A stretch of 11,533 nucleotides of DNA from Acinetobacter sp. (GTDB lineage: Bacteria > Pseudomonadota > Gammaproteobacteria > Pseudomonadales > Moraxellaceae). A model generated the notes under the pieces. The model ran no database searches. It was not told the origin of the DNA and saw only the letters and a program-made list of their open reading frames with translations. The translations under genes and the position numbers were made by a program. Positions 1 through 7,167 of this stretch are shown one piece after another (position 1 is the first letter of the stretch; each line of letters opens with the position of its first letter). Where the stretch lies: NCBI GenBank assembly GCA_030152275.1, contig JASLHF010000240.1:1-11533 (forward strand). The letters run 5' to 3'.

Positions 1-87
1 ACCGTTGTCGGCGCGACCATGCTGATGATTTCTGTTTTAGGCGACTCCCGCCACTCCAGCATGTCTGGCCCAGTGCCAAGAGGATAA
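1..87 (+). CDS. Mrp/Mnh-type antiporter subunit A (or A/B fusion), C-terminal end only
   Basis: Frame 1 is open from the window edge and ends in TAA at 85-87, giving 28 residues (TVVGATMLMISVLGDSRHSS and a short Ser/Pro/Arg tail). A hydrophobic stretch followed by a short polar tail fits the end of the last transmembrane helix of the MnhB domain. It lies 4 bases before mnhC, where MnhB, or the fused MnhA/B of Pha-type operons, is expected. Too little is present to tell a fused A/B gene from a separate mnhB. The identification rests mainly on operon position. Confidence 0.6.
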   Translation, partial: TVVGATMLMISVLGDSRHSSMSGPVPRG

Positions 88-91
88 GCGC

Positions 92-457
92 ATGATCAGT
101 ATAGAACTGCTTCTGACTACAGCCATTGGCCTGCTGACGGCGACAGGCATTTATCTTATTTTGCGGGCGCGGACTTTTCCAGTCGTGCTTGGCCTCGCCA
201 TGATCGGCTATGCCGTAAATTTATTTTTGTTCGCTATGGGGCGTATTCAAATGAATGCGCCGGCCGTCCTGACAGAAAGCGCAAAAGCAACAGACCCGCT
301 GCCGCAGGCGCTGGTGCTGACCGCCATTGTAATTGGCTTTGCCACAACTGCATTCATTGTGCAGCTGGCGCTGCGCAGCCGCTACGAATCAGGAACAGAT
401 CACGTGGACTCAAAAGAAGAAATCCAGCCCATTGACCCGCGCGAGGATGAGCTCTAA
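92..457 (+). CDS. mnhC: Na+(K+)/H+ antiporter subunit C (MnhC/MrpC, NuoK-like)
   Basis: This is a 121-residue membrane protein of the NuoK/MnhC family, a small subunit of the multisubunit monovalent cation/proton antiporter. Three hydrophobic segments are visible at about residues 4-24, 29-49 and 72-95. The last carries the family's characteristic DPLPQALVLTAIVIGFATTA block, and a charged tail (about 97-121) follows. Family members are usually about 110-125 residues, so it is full length. The ATG at 92 has AGAGGA 5 bases upstream, inside the end of the preceding gene. The stop overlaps the mnhD start as TAATG, suggesting translational coupling. The transported cation (Na+ or K+) cannot be read from the sequence. 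Confidence 0.93.
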   Translation: MISIELLLTTAIGLLTATGIYLILRARTFPVVLGLAMIGYAVNLFLFAMGRIQMNAPAVLTESAKATDPLPQALVLTAIVIGFATTAFIVQLALRSRYESGTDHVDSKEEIQPIDPREDEL

Positions 458-2265
458 TGAATGACCTCATCCATTTTTGGTCACAGCACACCCCTATTTT
501 CAGTATTTTAATCCCGGCTTTTACAGCCTTTATTCTGGTGCTGCTGGGTAACCCCGGCTCAGGCTCGCTGGCGCAGGACTGGCGCCAGCCGTGGCGCCGC
601 GGCATCAGTTTTGTGTCTTCGCTGCTGGGTCTATTCACTGCAGTCAGTTATCTGGTTTTTGCCAGTTCGGGCCAAATCAGCGTATATCACTTGAGTGAAT
701 GGGCAGCGCCTTTCGGCATTGTACTGGTGCTGGATCAGCTTTCAGCCTTTATGCTGGTGCTGACTTATAGCCTTGCAGTTCCCGTAATGTGGTATGCCAG
801 CAAGCAATGGGATGAACGCGGGCGCTATTTTCACGCCATGTTCCATTTTTTATTGATGGGGCTATGCGGCGCCTTTTTAACCGGCGACTTGTTTAACCTT
901 TTTGTATTCTTTGAAATTTTGCTGATGGCCTCGTATGTACTGCTGCTGCATGGCCAAGGCAAAGCGCGCTTTCAGCTGGGTGTGCATTATGTCACCATCA
1001 ACCTGCTGGCCTCAGCGCTGTTTTTGATTGGCCTTGGCATGATTTACGGCAGTGTCGGCAGTCTAAATATGGCCGATGCAGCACGCCTGATGCCACTGCT
1101 GGAAGATGACCAGCACCGCCTGGCAGTTGCTGGCGGGCTATTGCTGTTCACAGTATTTGGAATTAAAGCTGCCATGCTGCCTTTAGGCTTTTGGCTGCCG
1201 AAAACCTATGCTGTCGCCACAACACCTGTTGCTGCCATCTTCACCATTATGACCAAAGTCGGCATCTATGCCATCATAAGAGTTAACGGCACAGTATTTG
1301 ATGACAACATCAGCAAAGCAATTTTGCAGGACTGGCTGCTTCCGATCGGTTTAATTACCTCGCTGTACGGCGTGATCGGCGCAATCGGCGCAGAGCGCCT
1401 GCGCCGCTTTGTCGGCTTTATGATTTTATCGTCAATCGGCACCATCTTGATCGCTATCGCTCTATTCAATAGCCAAGCTTGGGCCGCCGGCCTGTATTAT
1501 TTAGTGCACAGTACTATTACAGGCGCTGCATTTTACATATTTTGCGGCTGGATTACTTCACAGCGCGGCGAATTTAAAGACCATTTTAAAATTGCGCCGC
1601 AAATGAAACAGCATAAAGCTGCAGCCTTAACCTACTTTATCATCGCGCTCATGATGGCTGGCCTGCCGCCGTTCAGCGGATTCTTAGGCAAAGTTTTTTT
1701 ACTGCAGGCCACTGCATCATCACCTTACCAGCTGTTGATTATTATCACCGTGCTGGCCGTCAGCTTGCTTAGCATCATCGCAATGACGCGTGTCGGCTTT
1801 ATTTTATTCTGGCGGGCCAGCAAACCGGAAGACAATCCAAATACTGAGGCCTTTAAGGCTTATCAGGCACTGCCAAATACCGCCCCTGCCCGCAATGATA
1901 CCGTCATCTATTTACTGCTGGCCGGAATGACCGCCTATATGGCCTGCGCTGCGCCGATTTATCAATATACTCTTTCAACAGCCGAACAGGCGCAAAACAA
2001 TGCGCTGTATGAAAATATGTTGCTGAAAAAAGATGAAAGCGGCGCGGTCATCAGCGTGCAGCCATATGATCCGGAAAATCTTCCGGAAACAAAATACGGC
2101 GGTGAAACAGCTGATCCGAATGCGCATTTAATTCCGCAATTAATCGCACCGGACACCTTAAACGGTGAACATATTTCTGACTATAAAAAGCGTCAGATCA
2201 CGCAGCAGGAAGCTCAGGAAGCGCCCGCTGACAGCCCGCAGCTTAAACCGATGGAGGCGCCTTGA
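457..2265 (+). CDS. mnhD: Na+(K+)/H+ antiporter subunit D (MnhD/MrpD, NuoN/L-like)
   Basis: This is a 602-residue polytopic membrane protein of the proton-conducting NuoL/M/N-like family. Signature parts are visible: the acidic residue of the FFEILLMASYVLLL helix (Glu153), the lysine in FGIKAAMLPLGFWLP (Lys238), TKVGIYAIIR (Lys267), HSTITGAAFY (His351), and GLPPFSGFLGK (Lys412). In complex I and Mrp subunits these Glu/Lys/His residues line the proton path. About 13-14 hydrophobic segments run to roughly residue 505. A hydrophilic Glu/Gln/Pro-rich tail of nearly 100 residues follows, longer than I expect for MnhD. The start overlaps the mnhC stop, and the stop overlaps the mnhE ATG. It forms the inner-membrane core of the antiporter with subunit A. 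Confidence 0.95.
   Translation: MNDLIHFWSQHTPIFSILIPAFTAFILVLLGNPGSGSLAQDWRQPWRRGISFVSSLLGLFTAVSYLVFASSGQISVYHLSEWAAPFGIVLVLDQLSAFMLVLTYSLAVPVMWYASKQWDERGRYFHAMFHFLLMGLCGAFLTGDLFNLFVFFEILLMASYVLLLHGQGKARFQLGVHYVTINLLASALFLIGLGMIYGSVGSLNMADAARLMPLLEDDQHRLAVAGGLLLFTVFGIKAAMLPLGFWLPKTYAVATTPVAAIFTIMTKVGIYAIIRVNGTVFDDNISKAILQDWLLPIGLITSLYGVIGAIGAERLRRFVGFMILSSIGTILIAIALFNSQAWAAGLYYLVHSTITGAAFYIFCGWITSQRGEFKDHFKIAPQMKQHKAAALTYFIIALMMAGLPPFSGFLGKVFLLQATASSPYQLLIIITVLAVSLLSIIAMTRVGFILFWRASKPEDNPNTEAFKAYQALPNTAPARNDTVIYLLLAGMTAYMACAAPIYQYTLSTAEQAQNNALYENMLLKKDESGAVISVQPYDPENLPETKYGGETADPNAHLIPQLIAPDTLNGEHISDYKKRQITQQEAQEAPADSPQLKPMEAP
2252..2257 (+). promoter_or_regulatory. Ribosome binding site that fixes the mnhE start
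   Basis: TGGAGG lies 7 bases before the ATG at 2265 but only 4 bases before the in-frame TTG at 2262. The spacing favours ATG 2265. The site lies inside the last codons of mnhD. Confidence 0.7.
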
Positions 2266-2789
2266 TGAACAAAGCTATTCCTTTAGCAGAACGGTGGTTT
2301 CCGCATCCGCTGGTTTCGGTGATTGTTGGATTAAGCTGGCTAATGCTTGGCCACAGTCTTGACGCCGGCGCAATCCTGATGGCATTGCTGCTGGCCGTTT
2401 TTATTCCTCGGCTAGTCAGCCCTTTTATCGAGTGCACCCCGAATATCTCATGGATGCCGGCGCTGAAATTATTCTTCGTGGTTTTACACGATATTATTGT
2501 CAGCAACGTGCAAGTCGCCAAACTGGTATTAGGCCCTGCTGCAAATTTGCATCCAAAATGGTTTCGAGTACCGCTGGAAACGCAGCATGAAGAAGTCAAT
2601 ACACTGCTTGCGATGATTATCACCACCACGCCGGGCACAGTGTCTGCCGGTATTGACCAAGACCGCGGCGATATTTTAGTGCATGCGCTGAGCATCGATG
2701 ACGTTGATGCAGAAATTCAAAACATCAAGCAGCGCTATGAACAGCCGCTCATGGAAATCTTTGGCGTAGAATCAGGAGAATCGACATGA
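2265..2789 (+). CDS. mnhE: Na+(K+)/H+ antiporter subunit E (MnhE/MrpE)
   Basis: This is a 174-residue MnhE-family protein. The first two-thirds is hydrophobic and anchors it in the inner membrane. The C-terminal third is soluble and carries the family's conserved SNVQVAKLVLGP segment and the TTTPGT motif before a DRGDILVHAL strand. MnhE is an accessory subunit needed for assembly or full activity of the complex. I chose ATG 2265 (its A is the last base of the mnhD TGA) over the upstream TTG at 2262, because of the spacing to TGGAGG and the usual N-terminus. The stop overlaps the mnhF start as ATGA. Length is normal for the family (about 160-175). Confidence 0.93.
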   Translation: MNKAIPLAERWFPHPLVSVIVGLSWLMLGHSLDAGAILMALLLAVFIPRLVSPFIECTPNISWMPALKLFFVVLHDIIVSNVQVAKLVLGPAANLHPKWFRVPLETQHEEVNTLLAMIITTTPGTVSAGIDQDRGDILVHALSIDDVDAEIQNIKQRYEQPLMEIFGVESGEST

Positions 2790-3061
2790 CAATACTGCCG
2801 TATGCGCTAGCTATCTGTTTAGGCGCAGTCACGGTTTCTATGATGCTGTGCCTGATTCGCATGATTATTGGCCCATCAATCGTAGACCGGCTGCTGGCGC
2901 TCGATACCCTATTCTTAAATGCAACCTGCCTGATTGTCATTTTAGGTATTTATTGGGCCAGCACCTCGCTATTTGAAGGCGCACTGTTAGTCGCAATGCT
3001 GGGCTTTGTATCTACCGTAGCGCTCGCCCGCTATTTTACTACCGGCCACGTGATCGATTAG
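2786..3061 (+). CDS. mnhF: Na+(K+)/H+ antiporter subunit F (MnhF/MrpF)
   Basis: This is a 91-residue protein with three predicted membrane helices (about 4-24, 34-55, 62-84). The family hallmark GPSIVDRLLALDTL sits between helices 1 and 2 (conserved GP, DR and Asp). MnhF belongs to the small membrane subunits of the Mrp complex. AGGAGAA precedes the ATG, which overlaps the mnhE stop by four bases (ATGA). The TAG stop runs directly into the strong Shine-Dalgarno of mnhG (TAGGAGG). Length is typical. Confidence 0.93.
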   Translation: MTILPYALAICLGAVTVSMMLCLIRMIIGPSIVDRLLALDTLFLNATCLIVILGIYWASTSLFEGALLVAMLGFVSTVALARYFTTGHVID

Positions 3062-3071
3062 GAGGTTTTCA

Positions 3072-3470
3072 ATGCAGCTCGCCATGGAAATTTCGGTTTC
3101 ATTCTTTTTAATTGTCGGCGCATTTTTCATGCTGGTCGGCGCAATCGGCATGGTGCGCCTGCCCGATTTATTCATGCGCCTGCATGCGCCGACCAAATCG
3201 AGTACACTCGGACTCGGCAGTTTTTTGATAGCTGCCATTATTTATGCTGCCTTTCACGGACGATTCGGCTTTGCAGAACTGCTGCTGACCCTGCTGGCAT
3301 TTATTACCGCACCTGTTTCAGCTAACTTTATTGCTCAAGCTGCATTGCATTTACGCCTGCGTTCTATGAGCGGTGATGTCCCAGAAGCACTGAACCGTCC
3401 GCTGCCTTGGCAGCGCACTCGGCGCCGTGCATTTCACAAAGACCGTGAAGATACAGAAAAACAGCTTTAA
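3072..3470 (+). CDS. mnhG: Na+(K+)/H+ antiporter subunit G (MnhG/MrpG)
   Basis: This is a 132-residue MnhG-family protein with three membrane helices (about 8-30, 45-62, 66-90). The family signature GAIGMVRLPDLFMRLHAPTK (Arg-Leu-Pro-Asp and Arg-Leu-His) is present. The C-terminal 40 residues are basic and probably cytoplasmic. It is the last gene of the operon. GGAGG at 3061-3065 lies 6 bases before the chosen ATG; the internal Met at residue 5 has no such site. The last codons and the TAA stop lie inside a near-perfect palindrome that forms the operon terminator. Confidence 0.93.
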   Translation: MQLAMEISVSFFLIVGAFFMLVGAIGMVRLPDLFMRLHAPTKSSTLGLGSFLIAAIIYAAFHGRFGFAELLLTLLAFITAPVSANFIAQAALHLRLRSMSGDVPEALNRPLPWQRTRRRAFHKDREDTEKQL

Positions 3471-3479
3471 GCTGTTTTT
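3457..3479 (+). terminator. Rho-independent terminator of the mnh operon, overlapping the mnhG stop
   Basis: AAAAACAGC at 3457-3465 pairs with GCTGTTTTT at 3471-3479 across a short TTTAA centre that contains the TAA stop (3468-3470). The stem is followed by, and includes, a run of five T. The palindrome is symmetrical, so it could also act on leftward transcripts. A second small hairpin (TGCTGT at 3481-3486 with ACAGCA at 3493-3498) follows directly. Confidence 0.75.
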
Positions 3480-3498
3480 CTGCTGTATCAGCACAGCA

Positions 3499-3601
3499 AT
3501 TTAAATACCAATCTCTCAAACGCTAAACATGTTTTACACATAGCGTGCAGTCCGCGGCTTAAGCATTGCTTAAAGCAAAACTGCATTCAGCATTCACGAG
3601 T
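3499..3601. other. Non-coding stretch after the mnh operon
   Basis: I see no convincing reading frame here. The only structure is a 6-bp hairpin, TTAAGC (3559-3564) with GCTTAA (3568-3573). The stretch separates the mnh terminator from the decayed gene on the other strand. Confidence 0.5.
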
Positions 3602-3617
3602 ACAGGCTTAAGCCTGT
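3602..3617 (-). terminator. Palindrome downstream of the decayed gene, possible weak terminator
   Basis: ACAGGCTTAAGCCTGT is a perfect 16-base palindrome. It begins 6 bases beyond the stop codon (3624-3626, minus strand) of the decayed CXXC-rich gene and could have been its terminator. No strong U-tract follows on the minus strand and only TTTC follows on the plus strand, so activity in either direction is uncertain. A binding site for a dimeric regulator is an alternative. Confidence 0.35.
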
Positions 3618-3623
3618 TTCAAT

Positions 3624-3960
3624 TTATCTGCCGCAGCGCATACAAATATCCCAGTTTAATTCTTTTGAATGGATAACATCTGCTGTCCACATCAGCTACA
3701 TCAAATTGCGTAAACTCGGCACATTTACCACATGTATAACAGCGCCAGCCGTTAATGGCATTAGAGGCCATTCAGATACAGCTCGCTCGTAAAACTCACT
3801 CTGAGCTGCTTTGCCTAGTCAGAACGGCCCTATAGATGCTTCACAATAAATAGCAATGCCATTTAAATTTAAAGCGCAACCTGTTCTCTTTCCAAATATC
3901 TCTTCGGCTGTCATTCAATGCCTCATCTTCTCCACAAATAATGCAAAATCGTCTTTTTAT
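3624..3960 (-). pseudogene. Decayed gene for a small multi-CXXC (zinc-ribbon-like) protein
   Basis: No single frame is open, but consecutive minus-strand segments in alternating frames look like one protein. From 3960 the first reads RRFCIICGEDEALNDSRRDI and continues to WHCYL. A one-base shift at about 3845 gives CEASIGPF, an in-frame stop, then LGKAAQSEFYERAVSEWP. A shift back at about 3765 gives NGWRCYTCGKCAEFTQFD. A third shift at about 3700 gives SKELNWDICMRCGR and TAA at 3624-3626. This yields four CXXC pairs (CIIC, CYLC, CYTC, CMRC), three followed by Gly and one by Glu, typical of paired zinc ribbons. About 110 codons would be spanned. No start codon precedes the first segment: an in-frame TGA lies at 3961-3963, so the N-terminus is lost or lies in another frame. 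I do not recognise the family. Sequencing error is a less likely explanation, given three shifts plus a stop. Confidence 0.6.
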
Positions 3961-3997
3961 TCAAAGCCAGTCAAATCAGCCGCAGTAAAATGGACAT

Positions 3998-4026
3998 AAA
4001 AAAAGCCACCCGAAGGCAGCTTTTTT
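3998..4026 (-). terminator. Rho-independent terminator of the rimP-nusA-infB-rbfA operon
   Basis: On the minus strand GCTGCC (4020-4015) and GGTGGC (4010-4005) flank a TTCG tetraloop closed by C-G. Seven U follow (4004-3998). Two of the six pairs are G-U, so they exist only in the leftward transcript; the plus-strand copy would have A-C mismatches. This makes it a directional terminator 17 bases after the rbfA stop. Confidence 0.85.
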
Positions 4027-4042
4027 CAATTCTTATGGACTG

Positions 4043-4447
4043 TTATTCATCATCTTTTTTTGCTTCAGCAGGAGGCAAATCCTTTACCGCTTCCGCAATC
4101 AGGCCAAACATATAGTTACCGTAAGCATTGGTTTTGTCATAGTGAAAACGCAAACGCGGCGTTATACGTGTCTTAATGCGGTGGCCCAGTTCATGACGCA
4201 AGAAACCAGAGGCCTTATTCAGCACCTCCAAAGTTTCTTTATTGGTCGCTTCACTTTGCTCATCGCCTAATTCACGCCCCATCACAGTGACATAAACTTC
4301 AGCATAACCTAAGTCCGGACTGACTTTGACCGCAGAGATGGTCACCAGACCACCTAAGCGTGGATCTTTCAGCTCTTGACGGATCAGTTCAGACAACTCG
4401 CGCTGAACTGTGTCCGCCATACGCTTAAGACGCTGACTGCCTGCCAT
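4043..4447 (-). CDS. rbfA: 30S ribosome-binding factor RbfA
   Basis: RbfA is a 134-residue single-domain type-II KH protein that binds the 30S subunit, assists maturation of the 16S rRNA 5' end, and is important at low temperature. Family features visible are the N-terminal helix (RLKRMADTVQRELSELIRQE), DPRLGGLVTISAVKVSPDL, and FLRHELGHRIKTRITPRLRF, followed by a short acidic/lysine tail. Length matches the family (about 130). The ATG overlaps the infB TAA by one base (TAATG), so translation is probably coupled. It is the last gene of the operon. No truB or rpsO follows within the window, unlike the enterobacterial operon. Confidence 0.95.
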   Translation of the reverse strand: MAGSQRLKRMADTVQRELSELIRQELKDPRLGGLVTISAVKVSPDLGYAEVYVTVMGRELGDEQSEATNKETLEVLNKASGFLRHELGHRIKTRITPRLRFHYDKTNAYGNYMFGLIAEAVKDLPPAEAKKDDE

Positions 4448-7155
4448 TAAAGACTCCGTTTAATCAATTGAACATCATAAACTTCAATCTTGTCTTGAGG
4501 TCTGATGTCTTTATAGCCTTTAACAGCCAAACCGCATTCCATACCGGCACGGACTTCTTCCACCACTTCTTTATAGCGGCGAAGCGATTCAAGCTCACCT
4601 TGGAAGATTACTACGTCTTCACGCAATACACGGATTGGTTTGTTGCGGTGCAATACACCTTCCAGCACCATACAGCCGGCTGCTGCGCCAAATTTGCTTG
4701 AGTGGAACACTTCACGCACTTCGGCAACACCCAGAATTGTTTCACGATGCTCAGGAGCCAGCTTACCGCTCATTGCCGCTTTAACATCATCAATCAATTC
4801 ATAAATAATCGAATAATAACGGATGTCAATGCCGTCAGCATCAGCTTTCTGGCGCGCTGTATTGTCTGCACGGACGTTAAAGCCCAGCAACACCGCTTCA
4901 GAAGATTCTGCCAATGTCACATCAGACTCTGTAATCGCGCCAACACCGGAACCGATGATGCGCACTTTCACTTCGTCTGTCGCCAATTCAGCCAATGCAA
5001 CATGCAAGGCTTCTAAAGTACCGCGTACATCTGTTTTCAGTACCACGTTGACGATAGGCACATCTTTTTTGCCCATAGACGCCATCAAGTTTTCCAGACG
5101 CATTGCAGATTGACGCTCAAGACGTTTTTGACGTTCACGGTCATTACGCGCTTCAGCTACTTCACGCGCTTTCTTCTCGTCATTCACAACAAGAACTTCA
5201 TCACCTGCCATTGGCGCTTCTGGCAGACCCAAAATTTCAACAGGAATTGAAGGGCCGGCAGATTTGATGCGCTGACCGTTTTCATCCGTCATTGCACGGA
5301 CACGGCCGTAAGATGAACCGGCAAGAACCAAATCACCCACTTTAAGCGTACCATTTTGAACCAGAATAGATGTTACCGCACCGCGGCCTTTATCTACACG
5401 CGCTTCAATGACTACGCCTTGCGCTGCGCCTTCTTCAGACGCTTTCAGCTCAAGCATTTCTGCCTGAATTGAAATCAAGTCAAGCAATTCATCAATGCCC
5501 ATACCTGAATGCGCTGATACCATCGCTACAGGAACGTCACCGCCCCACTGCTCAGGCACAATTTCTTTAGTCGTCAATTCATTTAATACGCGGTCTGGAT
5601 CTGCAGATTCTTTATCCATTTTGTTGATCGCAACAATGATTGGCGTACCGGCTGCGCGCGCATGGTCAATTGCTTCCGCAGTTTGAGGCATTACACCATC
5701 ATCTGCTGCCACAACTAACACTACGATATCAGTCGATTTCGCGCCACGTGAACGCATTGCTGTAAAGGCCGCGTGTCCCGGAGTATCCAAGAAAGTAATA
5801 ATGCCTTTCTCAGTTTTCACATGGTATGCGCCAATGTGCTGCGTAATGCCGCCTGCTTCGCCGGCAGCCACTTTAGAACGGCGGATACGGTCAAGAAGCG
5901 AAGTTTTACCATGGTCAACGTGCCCCATAATGGTCACAACCGGCGGACGTGTGGTTTGTTCGCCACGCGCTTCTTCTGCGGCTTCCAAAAGATTATCTTC
6001 TGCTGCAGTTTCAGATACCAATACCGGATTATGGCCTAGCTCTTCCACAACCAATACAGCTGTATCTTGCTCAATGGCTTGGTTTTGTGTAACCAATTCG
6101 CCCATTTTCATCAAAGTTTTGATGACTTCGCGAACTTTAACAGCCATTTTAGCCGCCAAGTCAGCTACAACAATTGTTGCGCCAATTTCAACATCATAAA
6201 CTTGTTTTTTAACTGGTTTTTCAAAGCCGTGCTTGTTCGCCTGACTGGTTTTCAAACCGCGTTTATGCTGATTGTGGCTGAAAGACTGCTCTTCCTGACC
6301 GCGTCGGCCGCCTTTCTTCGGACCGCGGCTTTCTTTGGTGCCGCCGCCGCGCTTGATTTCACGGTCTTCTTTGTTGAAAGAATCTTCATAGGCTTGACCA
6401 ACAAGGCCCGCTGCCAATGGAGAATCATCTACAACACGAATCGTTGCAGCAGTATCTTCAGCTGTATATTTCGATGCCATTTGACGCATCTGTTCCAGCG
6501 TACGCTGCTGCGCTTCTTCAGCTGCTTTACGGCGTACAGCTTCCTCAGTCGCTTTCAGCTGTGCTGTTTGCGCTTCACGAGCTTTTTTCTGTTCAGCAGT
6601 TTCAGCAACTTTAACTGTCTGCTTCACAATCGGCTTGTTGTTCGATTTGCGTTTTACCACGACTGCAGCTTTAGGCACTTCCTGTTTTGCAGTTTCCTGT
6701 TTTGCTGCTGCGCGCATCGCTTCTAAAGCTTGCTTCGCTTTTGAATCGCCTTGTTTTGGCGCTTCTTTAGCAGTTGGAGCAGGCTGCGCTGCACTTTCAC
6801 GCGCTTTTTGATCCGCTTGCGCTTTAGCCAAAGCTTCCGCTTTAATCTGTTCTGGATCAGGCTTGGTAAACGTATGTTTCTTACGCACTTCTACGTTAAT
6901 AGTTTTGGCCTTACCTGATGTACTCGCTACTTTAGCTGTACTGGTCGTTTTACGTTTCAACGTGATTTTTCCTGCATGTGCATCGTCTTGGCCATGAACT
7001 TTTTTCAAGTGGCTGACGAGCGCATTTTGTTGTTCGGCGGTAATAATGTCATCAGCTTTGCCTTGAGGCAAACCTGCATCACGAACCTGTTCCAGCAGCT
7101 TCTCAACTGGGGTGCCCACGCTGAGTGCTAACTCTTTAATCGACTTGTCCGTCAT
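4447..7155 (-). CDS. infB: Translation initiation factor IF-2
   Basis: IF-2 is the GTPase that places initiator fMet-tRNA on the ribosome and promotes subunit joining; this copy has 902 residues. The N-terminal IF2_N domain (about 1-52) is followed by a long Lys/Ala/Glu/Gln-rich linker (about 55-300) and a second conserved N domain (about 315-375). The G domain carries GHVDHGKT (411-418, P-loop), GGITQHIG (switch I), DTPGH (457-461), NKMDK (511-515) and SAHSG. Domains II, III and the fMet-binding C-terminal domain complete the protein to its normal end. Length is typical of gammaproteobacterial IF-2 (about 850-900). The start follows a near-perfect Shine-Dalgarno overlapping the nusA stop. 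The linker's skewed composition explains the long antisense open frames opposite it. Confidence 0.98.
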   Translation of the reverse strand: MTDKSIKELALSVGTPVEKLLEQVRDAGLPQGKADDIITAEQQNALVSHLKKVHGQDDAHAGKITLKRKTTSTAKVASTSGKAKTINVEVRKKHTFTKPDPEQIKAEALAKAQADQKARESAAQPAPTAKEAPKQGDSKAKQALEAMRAAAKQETAKQEVPKAAVVVKRKSNNKPIVKQTVKVAETAEQKKAREAQTAQLKATEEAVRRKAAEEAQQRTLEQMRQMASKYTAEDTAATIRVVDDSPLAAGLVGQAYEDSFNKEDREIKRGGGTKESRGPKKGGRRGQEEQSFSHNQHKRGLKTSQANKHGFEKPVKKQVYDVEIGATIVVADLAAKMAVKVREVIKTLMKMGELVTQNQAIEQDTAVLVVEELGHNPVLVSETAAEDNLLEAAEEARGEQTTRPPVVTIMGHVDHGKTSLLDRIRRSKVAAGEAGGITQHIGAYHVKTEKGIITFLDTPGHAAFTAMRSRGAKSTDIVVLVVAADDGVMPQTAEAIDHARAAGTPIIVAINKMDKESADPDRVLNELTTKEIVPEQWGGDVPVAMVSAHSGMGIDELLDLISIQAEMLELKASEEGAAQGVVIEARVDKGRGAVTSILVQNGTLKVGDLVLAGSSYGRVRAMTDENGQRIKSAGPSIPVEILGLPEAPMAGDEVLVVNDEKKAREVAEARNDRERQKRLERQSAMRLENLMASMGKKDVPIVNVVLKTDVRGTLEALHVALAELATDEVKVRIIGSGVGAITESDVTLAESSEAVLLGFNVRADNTARQKADADGIDIRYYSIIYELIDDVKAAMSGKLAPEHRETILGVAEVREVFHSSKFGAAAGCMVLEGVLHRNKPIRVLREDVVIFQGELESLRRYKEVVEEVRAGMECGLAVKGYKDIRPQDKIEVYDVQLIKRSL

Positions 7156-7160
7156 ATATT

Positions 7161-7167
7161 ACCTCCT
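7161..7167 (-). promoter_or_regulatory. infB ribosome binding site fused to the nusA stop codon
   Basis: On the minus strand the nusA stop TAG (7168-7166) is part of TAGGAGGT, giving AGGAGGT 5 bases before the infB ATG (7155-7153). Ribosomes finishing nusA therefore sit on the infB initiation site. This supports coupling and fixes the infB start. Confidence 0.8.

Noticed and set aside
2243..2695. 150-codon minus-strand open frame
   Set aside because: It lies opposite mnhE, a clear family member, and has no supporting motif.
2262..2789. mnhE start at TTG 2262
   Set aside because: It lies only 4 bases from the Shine-Dalgarno; ATG at 2265 is better spaced and is a standard start codon.
6400..6720. 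Internal in-frame start for a shorter IF-2 isoform
   Set aside because: E. coli makes shorter forms, but the internal Met codons here (about residues 147, 223 and 226) have no convincing Shine-Dalgarno that I can see.
6067..6726. 219-codon plus-strand open frame, Phe/Cys-rich
   Set aside because: It lies opposite the Lys/Ala/Glu-rich linker of infB, whose codon composition removes stops on the other strand. There is no ribosome-binding site or family-like motif.
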